Assembly: GCA_020632665.1 (NCBI GenBank)
Contig: JACKFC010000006.1
Coordinates: 101,552 to 165,551 of the forward strand
Direction: 5' to 3'
DNA length: 64,000 nt
From: Deltaproteobacteria bacterium
GTDB taxonomy: Bacteria > Myxococcota_A > UBA9042
The notes under the pieces are model-generated. The model made no database searches, was not told the DNA's origin, and saw nothing but the letters and a program-made list of their open reading frames with translations. A program made the position numbers and the translations under genes. Shown here in pieces: positions 7,197 to 16,347 of this stretch (the first letter of the stretch is position 1; every line of letters begins with the position of its first letter).

Positions 7197-9266
7197 ATGC
7201 CATCCCACGACCGCAGGCGCGTCGGTCTTCGCCACGCCGCCATCGCGACGCTCGGCGCCGCCGTGCTCTCTTGCAGCAGCCCGCCGGTCCACTCGCTGCT
7301 AGAGAACTTCAAGGTCCGCGTGACCGATACCTTCCACGCCGACGAGCCGATTCGACTCGATTTCCTCTGGGTCATCGACAACTCCTCTTCGATGGGTGCC
7401 GAACAACGCGACCTCGCCAAGGGCTTTGGCGCCTTCGTCGCCGAGCTGCAGGCCCTCGGCCCGATCGACGCCCAGATGGCGGTGGTGACGGTGCAGCAGA
7501 CGCCAGACAAGAATGATCTGAAAGTCGTCGGCCGATTCCGCCACCATCCGGCGACGCAGATGCCGACCAGCGCCGCCGAGCGGGTGCTCTACCCCTGCAC
7601 GACCGACGCCGATTGCGCCACGACGCAGAACCACACCTTCGCCAAGGCCTCGAATTCCAGCCTCTGTGCCCAGACGACCGTGCAATTCACGCCGAAATTC
7701 CCGGGCATCTCGTGGAGCTGCAACGGGCCGAGCAACTCGACCAATCTCGCCAACTTCAATTGCTCGCTCAACTCGACCTGCACCCCTCGCTGCAAGAGTG
7801 ACGCCGATTGCCGTGCGCTCTATGAGCCGCAGGTCGCCGCGGAGCTGCAGACCATCCAATGCGTCCCGCAGGGCAGCGCCTCGGTCTGCCTCTTCCCGCC
7901 GGCGAGCGCCGGTTGCCCGTCTGCGGAGCAGCTGCCGCCGGTGCTGACCTCGCAGCAGCTCGACCTCTTCCGCTGCAACGCCAGCGTGGGCGCCGCACAG
8001 ACGGCGGAAGCGGGCTTCGAGGGCGGCTTCCGCTCGGCCTGGGAGGCGCTCGATCCCGATGGGCCGAACTGCAGCTATGACGCCTGCGTCGCGCACCTGC
8101 GCAGCTGCTGCACCGACGGCGGCGCCTGGTGCTCCAACGATAAGGATCAAGCCCAATGTGCGACCGATACGGCAGCGCAATGCGAGTGCCTGAAGGACGC
8201 GAAAAACTGCCAACACCAGGCGCTCGTCCGCGAAGGTGCCTACCTCGTCATCGTCTTCGTCAGCGACGACGACGATTGTTCGGTCGATCCGGGCCTCAAC
8301 CCGCTCGACAAATCCGTGATCAGCAAGGAGGTCTGGGGGAGCTGCCAGCGGCAAGGTGATCAGCTCGCCGGCAATCACGCGCTCAACGAGGCCAATTGCG
8401 AGTTCAAGCGCGGCAAGGACGCGAGCGTCTATTGTCCCTCGGATTGCAGCCCCGGCTCGACCACGAAAGATCCAGCCGGCGTGCCGAAATGCGGCAATGG
8501 CTGCATCGCGGGTAGCGCCGAGCAGCAAGCGTGCACCGCGAAGGTCGAAGCCGGCTTCACCGCGATGCTACGGAGCCACGCGGCGATCCCGCAGGTCGGG
8601 CATTGGGTCAACCTCTTCAAATCGCTCAAGCCGGACCCGGCCCACGTCATCGTCGCCGCGATCACCGGCGACACTGTGAGCACCGTGGACCCGGCGCAGG
8701 CCTTTCGCGATCGCGTCGACTTTTACCATTCGGTCTTCAAGAACGTGGCTCCCAAACAGGTCCCGTATGTCTGCGCCGGCGAGCGTGGTTCGGCGGGCTT
8801 CGGCTCGCGCTACGTCGAATTGGCGCAATCCTTCGGCGGCAATGGAGTGGTCGAAAATATCTGCGAGGGCGAAGACTTCAGCGCGGCGCTCGGCGGCATC
8901 GCGACGACCATCCTCAAACGCGTCGTCAAGATCTGCCTGCCGCAGCCGCCCGAGATGGTCGACGGCAAGCCGCAGATCCTGGTGACGCGCACCCGCAACG
9001 GCACCTCTTCCGAGCTGGCCTTTGTCGAGGCGGCGCAATCGAGCGGCGCGCAGGGCTATTTCATCGCCGCCTCGCCGGATTGTCGCAGCGGCAAGAGCGA
9101 CCTCCCCGGCCAGCTCGCCGCCTGCAGCAAGACGGCCGATTGCAGCGCGGGGCTGACCTGCAGCGCAGGGCTGTGCCAGGTCTACAGCGACGCCATCTTC
9201 TTCACCGAGGTGCCGGATCCGAGCGACGTCGTGGAGATCAGTTACACCGCCGGGCTCGCGCTGTAG
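7197..9266 (+). CDS. VWA-domain lipoprotein
   Basis: A 689-residue exported lipoprotein with AAVLSCSS at the end of the signal peptide (lipid Cys26). A VWA-like domain begins at about residue 52, with a MIDAS motif DNSSSM at 61-66. From about residue 125 there are many Cys in CxxDxDC and CxxxC spacings, and a second Cys-rich patch (CSKTADCSAGLTCSAGLC) lies near the C-terminus. It is probably anchored in the outer membrane and binds metal-dependent ligands outside the cytoplasm; the ligand is unknown. A clear AGGAGGT ribosome site five bases before ATG 7197 sets the start. This architecture is common in Myxococcota. Confidence 0.8.
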   Translation: MPSHDRRRVGLRHAAIATLGAAVLSCSSPPVHSLLENFKVRVTDTFHADEPIRLDFLWVIDNSSSMGAEQRDLAKGFGAFVAELQALGPIDAQMAVVTVQQTPDKNDLKVVGRFRHHPATQMPTSAAERVLYPCTTDADCATTQNHTFAKASNSSLCAQTTVQFTPKFPGISWSCNGPSNSTNLANFNCSLNSTCTPRCKSDADCRALYEPQVAAELQTIQCVPQGSASVCLFPPASAGCPSAEQLPPVLTSQQLDLFRCNASVGAAQTAEAGFEGGFRSAWEALDPDGPNCSYDACVAHLRSCCTDGGAWCSNDKDQAQCATDTAAQCECLKDAKNCQHQALVREGAYLVIVFVSDDDDCSVDPGLNPLDKSVISKEVWGSCQRQGDQLAGNHALNEANCEFKRGKDASVYCPSDCSPGSTTKDPAGVPKCGNGCIAGSAEQQACTAKVEAGFTAMLRSHAAIPQVGHWVNLFKSLKPDPAHVIVAAITGDTVSTVDPAQAFRDRVDFYHSVFKNVAPKQVPYVCAGERGSAGFGSRYVELAQSFGGNGVVENICEGEDFSAALGGIATTILKRVVKICLPQPPEMVDGKPQILVTRTRNGTSSELAFVEAAQSSGAQGYFIAASPDCRSGKSDLPGQLAACSKTADCSAGLTCSAGLCQVYSDAIFFTEVPDPSDVVEISYTAGLAL

Positions 9267-9405
9267 TCGGACCGTGGCAGCCCGAGACGCTCCATCGTCT
9301 CGCCAACCGAGCCAATCGTTGTTGCTTGCCCGTCCACTCCTCGACAGCTAGGGTGAATGCAAGGGGCACAGACGAGCGCTATGTGTGGCGCGCGAGGCGC
9401 GGGTG

Positions 9406-11472
9406 ATGAAGCACATCCTCTTGTTCACATGCTGTGTCGTGGCACTCGGTTGCGCTTCGGCCGCGTCGCGTGGGGCGGGTGACGACGGCGGGAACAGCGG
9501 CAGCTCCGAGCCGAGCGACGGTGGCACCCGCAGCGGCGGCGACAGCATTGGCGATGCGACCACGGGCGATGCTTCCGAGACGTCGAGCGGCGCTTCGGAC
9601 GCTGGCGCAGCTGCCGACGTCGCCGAGGATGTGCAGGTTTGGACCTCGTGCCCGCCGAACCCGTACAAGGTCGGGTACAACGACAAGTGCGGCCCTGGCC
9701 TGATAAAGTGCGACTACGGGACCGAGTGCTGCTGCGGCCAGTGCGCACCCAGCACCGAGTGCAATTGCTACGGGGGCCACTTCAGCTGCTCGGCCTTGGA
9801 CTTCTGCCTCTCGCCGCAATGTTCGCCCGGTTGCGATCTGGGTCGCTATTCCACCCCGACGGGATGCGAGAAGTGCTCGGCGATCGCCAAGGTGCTGCCG
9901 CTGGCCGTGTCCGAGACGATGGCGCCGTGGACCGCGTGCGGCGTGGACGCGGATTGCACGACGGTGTCGTCGTCGGTGCCGTGCTCGTACGACTGCAAGA
10001 TGGCGGCGGCGAAGCTCCACTTGCAGGCCGCCAACAAGGCACTGGGCGCGATGACGGGGGAGTGGTGCACCGGCTACGGCAACGGTTGCGCCTTACCTTG
10101 CGTGCAGAACGGTTCACCGCGCTGTGTCCTTGGGCAGTGTCGCCTCGCGACGCCGTGCGACCCGACGATCGAGCCAAACGGCACGCCCTGCAACGACGAC
10201 GACGCTTGCACGGAGGACGACGCTTGCGTCTCGGCCGGTACATGCGCCGGGAAGCCCGTCGACTGCGACGACGACAACCCCTGCACCGCCGAATCTTGCA
10301 GCAAGGGCAGCGGGTGCCAGCACGAGCCGCTGAAGGGCAACTGCGACGCGGGCGTGGCCTGCAGCCTCGGTGGCACCTGCGACGGTGCGACGTGCAAGGA
10401 CAGCGGCGCAAAGGGATGGACGGAGCAATACCCGGCTCCGATCCCGAGCACGGAGTTGGGTCTGGACCGCCTCGCCGACGGTACCTTCGTGGTGGCGCAT
10501 ACGGTGAAAACCGCGCCCGAGGTTCGGCTGCTGCGCATCGACGGCAGCGGCAAGGTGGTGTGGGATCTGCCGAAATTCGCGCTCGGTCATGCCAACGACG
10601 TGGTCGGCCTGGCGGACGGTGGGATCGCCGTCTCGGGGACGGACGACAGCCCCAAGACGCAGTACGCCAAAGTTTGGCGCACCGACGCCGCGGGCTCGTT
10701 GCAGTGGAGCCTCGAGATCGCGGCCCCTTCGGGCAGGACCGTCCGGATCGCCGCACGCCCCGAGGGCGGCGTGGTCGTCGCCGGCGCGAAGATGCCAGCC
10801 GCCAACGAATGGCACGCTTGGGTCGCGCGCGTGGACGCCACAGGCGCGCTGCTCGGCACGCTTGACCTCGGCCAGGCACCCAACTACGCGGGGCTGACCC
10901 ACGTCGCGGCGCGTGTCGGAACGACCGCGGTGCTGACGACGCAGGCCGGGGCCGCCATCGCTGAAGGGCCGCAGAGCGACATCCGATTCGTCCGGCTCGA
11001 CAACGCCGGCAAGAAAGTCGTCGACGTCGCGATCCTGCCCGGCCCGCTCAACGACTTCCCGCGGGATCTGCTCTCGGTCGAGGGCGGCTGGCTCGGCGCG
11101 GCGACGCGGATCGCCTACGGCAAAGGCAGCAAAAGCGCCGACGGCCTGATCGTCCGGGTCGACGACGCTGGGAAGGTGGTCTGGAGCAAGGCGGCCACCG
11201 ATCACGGCCTCTGGTTGGTGCGCGACGGCGACAGCTTCGTCACCGGCGGTGTCGAGGCCGCGAACTGGGCCTTCGGCACGCTGCACGTCCGCCACTTCGA
11301 CGGATCGGGGGCCATCACCGGCGACGTCACGGCCCCTGCACCGAGCGTCGGTAGCAACGTGATCGCCTTGGCCGCCACCGGCGATCACGGGGCGCTCTTC
11401 GTCTCGGCCCCGTACAACTCCGAACCCCTGCGCGCGGTGCGGCTGCTGCCGCCGACGGCGAGCTGCCCGTAG
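9406..11472 (+). CDS. Cys-rich lipoprotein with C-terminal propeller-like region
   Basis: A 688-residue lipoprotein; VVALGCAS places the lipid Cys at 16. A Ser/Gly/Asp/Thr tether follows (about 17-70), then a Cys-rich section (about 75-340) including CNDDDACTEDDAC and CDDDNPCTAESC units of the CxDxxxCTxDxC type. From about residue 345 the chain has repeated blades of the form DGGxxVxGT...WxxRxDxxGxxxW, like PQQ/quinoprotein propellers. ATG 9406 is preferred to the in-frame GTG at 9385 because it starts right at the signal peptide. No enzyme motif was recognised; a surface binding role is likely. Confidence 0.75.
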   Translation: MKHILLFTCCVVALGCASAASRGAGDDGGNSGSSEPSDGGTRSGGDSIGDATTGDASETSSGASDAGAAADVAEDVQVWTSCPPNPYKVGYNDKCGPGLIKCDYGTECCCGQCAPSTECNCYGGHFSCSALDFCLSPQCSPGCDLGRYSTPTGCEKCSAIAKVLPLAVSETMAPWTACGVDADCTTVSSSVPCSYDCKMAAAKLHLQAANKALGAMTGEWCTGYGNGCALPCVQNGSPRCVLGQCRLATPCDPTIEPNGTPCNDDDACTEDDACVSAGTCAGKPVDCDDDNPCTAESCSKGSGCQHEPLKGNCDAGVACSLGGTCDGATCKDSGAKGWTEQYPAPIPSTELGLDRLADGTFVVAHTVKTAPEVRLLRIDGSGKVVWDLPKFALGHANDVVGLADGGIAVSGTDDSPKTQYAKVWRTDAAGSLQWSLEIAAPSGRTVRIAARPEGGVVVAGAKMPAANEWHAWVARVDATGALLGTLDLGQAPNYAGLTHVAARVGTTAVLTTQAGAAIAEGPQSDIRFVRLDNAGKKVVDVAILPGPLNDFPRDLLSVEGGWLGAATRIAYGKGSKSADGLIVRVDDAGKVVWSKAATDHGLWLVRDGDSFVTGGVEAANWAFGTLHVRHFDGSGAITGDVTAPAPSVGSNVIALAATGDHGALFVSAPYNSEPLRAVRLLPPTASCP

Positions 11473-11540
11473 CGCGGCACGGTCGCGCCACTGCCCGCCG
11501 CCGGCTATGGGTCGCAAGCCCACGCAATCGAGCTGAAGTG

Positions 11541-11705
11541 CAGGCGGTCGGGCCGCGGCGGGTGCTGCTGACGGCCGGCAACCCGCGGACGGCGGCGCGG
11601 CGGCGCGAGGCGGGCGTCGCGGTCCTCGAGTTCGAGGGCCAGGAGCTCTGCGTGAAGGGCACCGGTGGGCCGACGTGCCTCTGCTTCGACCTCTGGCGTA
11701 GCTGA
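11541..11705 (+). pseudogene. displaced duplicate of the 3' end of the amidinotransferase gene
   Basis: This stretch repeats 5680-5844, the last 54 codons of the amidinotransferase/DDAH-type gene, with only a scattering of substitutions and no gaps seen. The reading frame is intact (from QAVGPRRVLL through CVKGTGGPTCLCFDL) and includes the nucleophilic Cys, but has no start codon or N-terminal domains, and the last residues differ (WRS, then TGA). It is flanked by unrelated sequence on the left and by a leader region for the 1471-residue protein on the right. It is probably a non-functional relic of a partial duplication. Confidence 0.88.
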
Positions 11706-11860
11706 CCGAGGCCTCGTGGCCGTCGTCGGGCCGGAGTCGCGGCACCCCAGAACGCCGCCAACCTCCCCTCCAGGCGCGACTTCGAGGCCGCGATTGCAGT
11801 ACCTTCGCGCCAGCCGAGCGCCGCGCCCCGTGCCCGCGCGTCCAGCCTGCGGGAGCTGCT

Positions 11861-14800
11861 ATGGATCCTCGAAACGAGCAGGACGAAGTCGGCCACGGCT
11901 CCGCAGCCGAAGAACGACAGGGGACGGCGCCCGCGGAGGCCAACCCGGACGCCACCACGTCCACGGCACAGCGCGGTCCAGGCCAGGACGGCCAGCAATC
12001 GCCTGCCGGCCAACAAGGCGACCCCGGCGGCCGCCCCAGCAGCGACGCGGCCTATGGCGAGGCCACCCGCGACAAGGTCCGCGGCAGCGACTACCGCGGC
12101 GGCAAGGGCATCGTCGGCGCGGCGCCGCCGGGCGCCGGCTACGACCAGACCAAGCGCGCCGTGCAGCCACCGCGCCCCCAGCAGGCGGCGCTGCCGACGG
12201 TCCCGGCCGCCTCGGTGCAAGACAAGATCATCGACCTGCTGTCCTATGGCTGGACCGATATCGTGGTGACCGACGCGGACGCCACCGAGGCCTTCCGGCT
12301 ACTCTCGATCGTCAACGACAAGGCCCGCGTCTTCGCGGCGATGCGCGACGCCGGCGTCTACGAGCGGCTGTGGGAAAACCTGCCGCGCGCCGCGATCACC
12401 GCGAATTTCCAGCGCACGCTCTCGGTCTACAAGGCGCTGCCCGAGGCCGAGAAGCTGAACCGGATGAGCGAGTTGCTCTCGATCGGGCTGACCGATTGGG
12501 CGGTCGACGAGCGCGAGCTCTGGCTGGTCATCGAGGTGCTCGACACGATGAGCCCCGCCGGCCGCGCGACCTTCGTGCAGAAGGACGGCGGGGTCTGGTA
12601 CGGCAAGCTGATGGGGGCGCAGATCCCCGACGCGCCGCCGCCGAACCAGGCCGCCGAGACCGAAGACAAGAGCTGGGTCGAGATGGCTGGCGACGCCATC
12701 GCAGCCGGTGGCGAATTCGTCCGCGACGTCGCTGCCGACCCCGGCGGCGCGCTGCGCGAGATCAAGCGCGGCGGCACCTTCGCGGTGAACCTCATCGTCG
12801 ACGGCGAGGTCGACCTCGAATACGCGCAGGAGATGGCGGGCGGCAGCCTCGGCGGCATCACCCTCGACGAGTGCGCCGAGAATCAGGTCGATCTCGACCT
12901 GAACACCGACGAAGGTCACGCCGACGTCGCGATCGCCCAGCTCGGTATCGCCGCGATCGAGACCCAAGCCGGCGGGATGGCGATCCGCACCGGCGGTGGC
13001 AGCATCCGCGGCGTCCACGGCCAGCTGAAGTGGTCGACGGCGAAGGATTCGGCTTCCGGTGTTCGTCTGGAGATCCAGAGCCTCGCGCTGACCAACCTGC
13101 AGCTGACCAGCGACATGCTCGAGCTCGTGCTGCCGATGCTCGCGCTGCAAGCCGTCCGCGTCGCCGTCGAGAAGCCGCTCGCGCAGCAGGCAACGCCGAC
13201 CTCGCCCGCCGAAGCCGCGATCCTCGCCGGACAAGAGCTCGTGCTGATGGTCGACGATTGGCTGCCGGCGATGTCGGCCCTCGGCACCGCGCCCGGTCAG
13301 GACCCCGAGACGCTCAGCCAGCGCGTCGCCGAGAGCTTCGGCGGTGCGATGAACTACGAGCTGAGCCTCGGCGCGGCCGTGCTCTCCGGCCTGCGCTACA
13401 GCGAGCGCGGCGACGACGGCGAGATGCGCCAGGTCGCGGCCGTCGGCGAGGCCAAGATCTCTGGGATCAGCGCCAAGCTCGAGCACGGCGACAGCCTCGT
13501 CGTCCTCGGCCAGGAGCGCGACACCCTGCGCGACAAGGCCAAGACCGGCCGCCTCGGCGCCGCAGAGGCCGACCGCCTCGCCTTCCTCGACGCCGAGCTG
13601 CAGGCGCTGCAAGCGGTGCAGGCCCGCGCGACGGAGCTGCAGGCGAAGGACAAGGCCGGCGGGCTCAGCCAAGAGGAGCGTGACGAGCTGACGACGGCGA
13701 ACAACCGCCTGCGCACCGGCGTGGTCCACGTCCAAGCGCAGGTCGTCGAGGTCCGCGACGCCACCTATGAGGGCGACCACGTCGACCACGCCACGGTGCA
13801 AGGCGTCTCGGCCCGCGCCGCCAGCGCCGAGCTCGGCTTCAACGAGCAGACCAGTGGCGAGCAGGCCGCCTCCGAGGCCAAGGCGCTGCGCAACGACGCC
13901 GACGCGCTCGACAGCGTCCTCGACCGCTCGCTGCGCGGCGCCGACGTCGCGCGCAGCAACGACAGGGCACGAGCGACCGAGCGCGCCGCCGAATCGAAAG
14001 CCGACGCCGACGCGAAGGCCAAGGCCCGCGCCGAGGCCGGCCTGCCGGAACCGAGCGTGGCAGAAGGCATCGGCGCCAACGTCCGCGTCGACAACGCCGC
14101 GGTCGCCGGGGCGAACGTCCGCGGCGTCGCGGTCGACGCAGCCAGCGTGACGAACCTCGACGCCCGCGCCGCCGAAGACGCCAGCGAGCTGCACCTCGGC
14201 GCCGCCGACCTGCGAGGCCTGCAAGGCAGCCACGCGGGCGCCGCCGGCACGCTGCAGTCCGGTCACCTCGGCAACGTCTCGCTGCACCAGAACGCCAGCG
14301 ACGTCGGCGGCTACGTCGGCGAGGCAAAGGTCGACGGGCTGCACGGCACACTCGACGACAAAACGATCGACCTCGGCAGCGCTGGCGTGCAGGGCGTCCG
14401 CGCCGACGTCGACCTCGCTGGCCAGCGGGCGCGCTCGGCTTCGATCGACGCGCTCGCGGTGGACGCCGCGCGCCTCCGAGACGGCGACCGGACCACCGAG
14501 GCCGCCAGCCTCGACGCCAGCGGGCTGCGGGGGACGGGCATCAGCGACAAGGGCGCGGCGAGCGCCGACCTTGGCCACCTCGCGGTGGAGGGTGCGCGGT
14601 TCACCGACGGCACGACCAACGCCAGCGTGGGCAGCCTGCAGGTCGACGCCTTGCGCGGCCAGGGTCTGACCCGCGACGGCGCCGCGGGCGTGCAGATCGG
14701 CGGCGTCGCCGTGCGCGACGGCGCGCTGCGCAATGACGACGTCAGCCTGCGCACCGACAGCCTCGCCATCCACGACGCCAGCGGCACCGGCATCCACAGC

Positions 14801-16276
14801 CACGGCGCGGCCAGCGCGGCGTTCGGCAGTGTGCGTGCGACCAATACCGATTTTGCCGAGGACGGGGTGACGGTCCACGCCGACGGGCTGCAGCTCGATG
14901 GCGTCGCCGGCAAGAACCTCGCCGCGGGCGGGCACGGCGACGTGACCGTGGACGCCCTCGGCGCGCAGGGCCTGCGTGGCGGAAAGGGCAGCGATCACGG
15001 CAGCGTCGACAGCCTCGCGGTGCAGGACATCCACGCCAACGTCGACGATCGCGGCACGGTCGCCGGCTTCGGCGGCGCGCAGCTCGGTGGGATCCGCGGC
15101 AGCACGGGCACCGGCGCGGCGAAGAAGACGGCCTCGGTCGATGCCCTCAAACTCGGCGACAGCGCCGTCGCCCTCGATGACGACCACGTGCTGCAAGGCG
15201 CGCGCGTCGACGGCCTGAACGCCTCGCACATCCGGGCGCACCTGCTGCTGAACGCGAGCGCGGCGCAGGGCGGGAGCGCTGCGGCGCCGACGGCCTCGAC
15301 CGGTGGCGCGCAGTCCGCCGCCGCGGCCGCGACGGGCGGTGGTTCCGCACCCCGCGAGCAGATCCACGCCGACGCCCTCGCCAGCGCCAGCGGCACCTTC
15401 CGCGCCCACGTCCCGGTCGATTGGAAGCCGCTCTCGTGGCTCGGCGGCTACGTCGGCACGATCGACATCAGCGCCAAGGCGAAGAACGGCCGCATCGACC
15501 TCGAAGACCTGCACATCAGCGGCGAAGGCCTGAGCGGATTCGCCGGCCGGGTCGGCTCGAGCATGCTGAAGATCGTCAAGGGCCGCGGCCTCGTCGCGCA
15601 GTTCTTGCTCTTCCGCTTCACCCTGATGGACGCCGCGGACTTCGGCGGATTGCAGTCCGAGCGCGAAGGCGGCTCGCGCAAAGGATCGATCCTGCTGGAG
15701 AAGTTTGCGGAGTCGGTGCTCAACCCGAAGGTCGAACTCACCGACGAAGCGCACGCCGCGGTCGAGGACGCCCGCCGCCGCCACGGCAGCGACGAAGAGC
15801 CACGCACCGCGGGCGGGACCCGCCGCAATCGGCACGGCCGTGGCAACCGTCGCAATACCCGCCGCAACCGTCGCGAAGAGGCGCCGCCCAGCGACGTCGG
15901 CGCGCTCGAGCAGGCCGAGAAATACGTCGACGTCGGCCGCACGCAGGTCGACATCTCGGGGTTGAAGCTGGGCTCGGGTCTTGTCGGCACCGCCAGCGCC
16001 CACGCGACGTTGACCAACGACAGCGCGCAGGCCAATAGGTTCGAGCTGCACACCACGCTGGGCAAGAGCGCGACGGCGAGCGCGCAGCGGATCGCCGCGA
16101 AGGACCTGCACGCCACCGACCCCGACGGCCGGCCCATCGACGCTGGGCGGCTGGGCATCGACGGGCTGCAGGTCGATGTGCTGCGGCCGCTCTCGGAGAA
16201 CGCCGACGTGACGGTCGTGGTCGACGGGATGCAGGTCACGGCGATCCGCGTCGGCGACCAATCGCGCCTGCGCTGA
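11861..16276 (+). CDS. large repeat protein of unknown function (1471 aa)
   Basis: No known family recognised. There is no signal peptide. Residues 1-115 are Gln/Pro/Gly-rich and disordered. Two related modules of about 50 residues follow: DLLSYGWTDIVVTDAD... (125-175) and ELLSIGLTDWAVDERE... (204-256), sharing xLLSxGxTDxxV...GVxYxxL. A region of alternating hydrophobic strands spans about 300-440, and a charged, likely coiled-coil segment about 555-620. From about 734 to 1125 there is a long array of degenerate 40-43 residue units with LRGxGLxxDGAAxVxIG cores, suggesting stacked beta structure. The C-terminal section (1187-1260, WLGGYVGTIDISAK...) resembles AsmA-like strands; the tail has an Arg/Asn-rich patch near 1320. 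It stands alone after a 155-base leader. Bulk and lack of a Sec signal fit a cytoplasmic scaffold or a non-Sec secreted effector; both are inference. Confidence 0.7.
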   Translation: MDPRNEQDEVGHGSAAEERQGTAPAEANPDATTSTAQRGPGQDGQQSPAGQQGDPGGRPSSDAAYGEATRDKVRGSDYRGGKGIVGAAPPGAGYDQTKRAVQPPRPQQAALPTVPAASVQDKIIDLLSYGWTDIVVTDADATEAFRLLSIVNDKARVFAAMRDAGVYERLWENLPRAAITANFQRTLSVYKALPEAEKLNRMSELLSIGLTDWAVDERELWLVIEVLDTMSPAGRATFVQKDGGVWYGKLMGAQIPDAPPPNQAAETEDKSWVEMAGDAIAAGGEFVRDVAADPGGALREIKRGGTFAVNLIVDGEVDLEYAQEMAGGSLGGITLDECAENQVDLDLNTDEGHADVAIAQLGIAAIETQAGGMAIRTGGGSIRGVHGQLKWSTAKDSASGVRLEIQSLALTNLQLTSDMLELVLPMLALQAVRVAVEKPLAQQATPTSPAEAAILAGQELVLMVDDWLPAMSALGTAPGQDPETLSQRVAESFGGAMNYELSLGAAVLSGLRYSERGDDGEMRQVAAVGEAKISGISAKLEHGDSLVVLGQERDTLRDKAKTGRLGAAEADRLAFLDAELQALQAVQARATELQAKDKAGGLSQEERDELTTANNRLRTGVVHVQAQVVEVRDATYEGDHVDHATVQGVSARAASAELGFNEQTSGEQAASEAKALRNDADALDSVLDRSLRGADVARSNDRARATERAAESKADADAKAKARAEAGLPEPSVAEGIGANVRVDNAAVAGANVRGVAVDAASVTNLDARAAEDASELHLGAADLRGLQGSHAGAAGTLQSGHLGNVSLHQNASDVGGYVGEAKVDGLHGTLDDKTIDLGSAGVQGVRADVDLAGQRARSASIDALAVDAARLRDGDRTTEAASLDASGLRGTGISDKGAASADLGHLAVEGARFTDGTTNASVGSLQVDALRGQGLTRDGAAGVQIGGVAVRDGALRNDDVSLRTDSLAIHDASGTGIHSHGAASAAFGSVRATNTDFAEDGVTVHADGLQLDGVAGKNLAAGGHGDVTVDALGAQGLRGGKGSDHGSVDSLAVQDIHANVDDRGTVAGFGGAQLGGIRGSTGTGAAKKTASVDALKLGDSAVALDDDHVLQGARVDGLNASHIRAHLLLNASAAQGGSAAAPTASTGGAQSAAAAATGGGSAPREQIHADALASASGTFRAHVPVDWKPLSWLGGYVGTIDISAKAKNGRIDLEDLHISGEGLSGFAGRVGSSMLKIVKGRGLVAQFLLFRFTLMDAADFGGLQSEREGGSRKGSILLEKFAESVLNPKVELTDEAHAAVEDARRRHGSDEEPRTAGGTRRNRHGRGNRRNTRRNRREEAPPSDVGALEQAEKYVDVGRTQVDISGLKLGSGLVGTASAHATLTNDSAQANRFELHTTLGKSATASAQRIAAKDLHATDPDGRPIDAGRLGIDGLQVDVLRPLSENADVTVVVDGMQVTAIRVGDQSRLR

Positions 16277-16347
16277 GCCCGCGCGAGACAGCTGTGCACG
16301 GCCTCGAGACGTAGCCGCTGCCGCCGCATGGTGGCAAACTCGCCGCG

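Noticed and set aside
12299..16261. Antisense open frame of 1320 codons opposite the large repeat protein
   Set aside because: Composition is Arg/Val/Asp shadow of the repetitive sense codons; no signal, motif or ribosome site.
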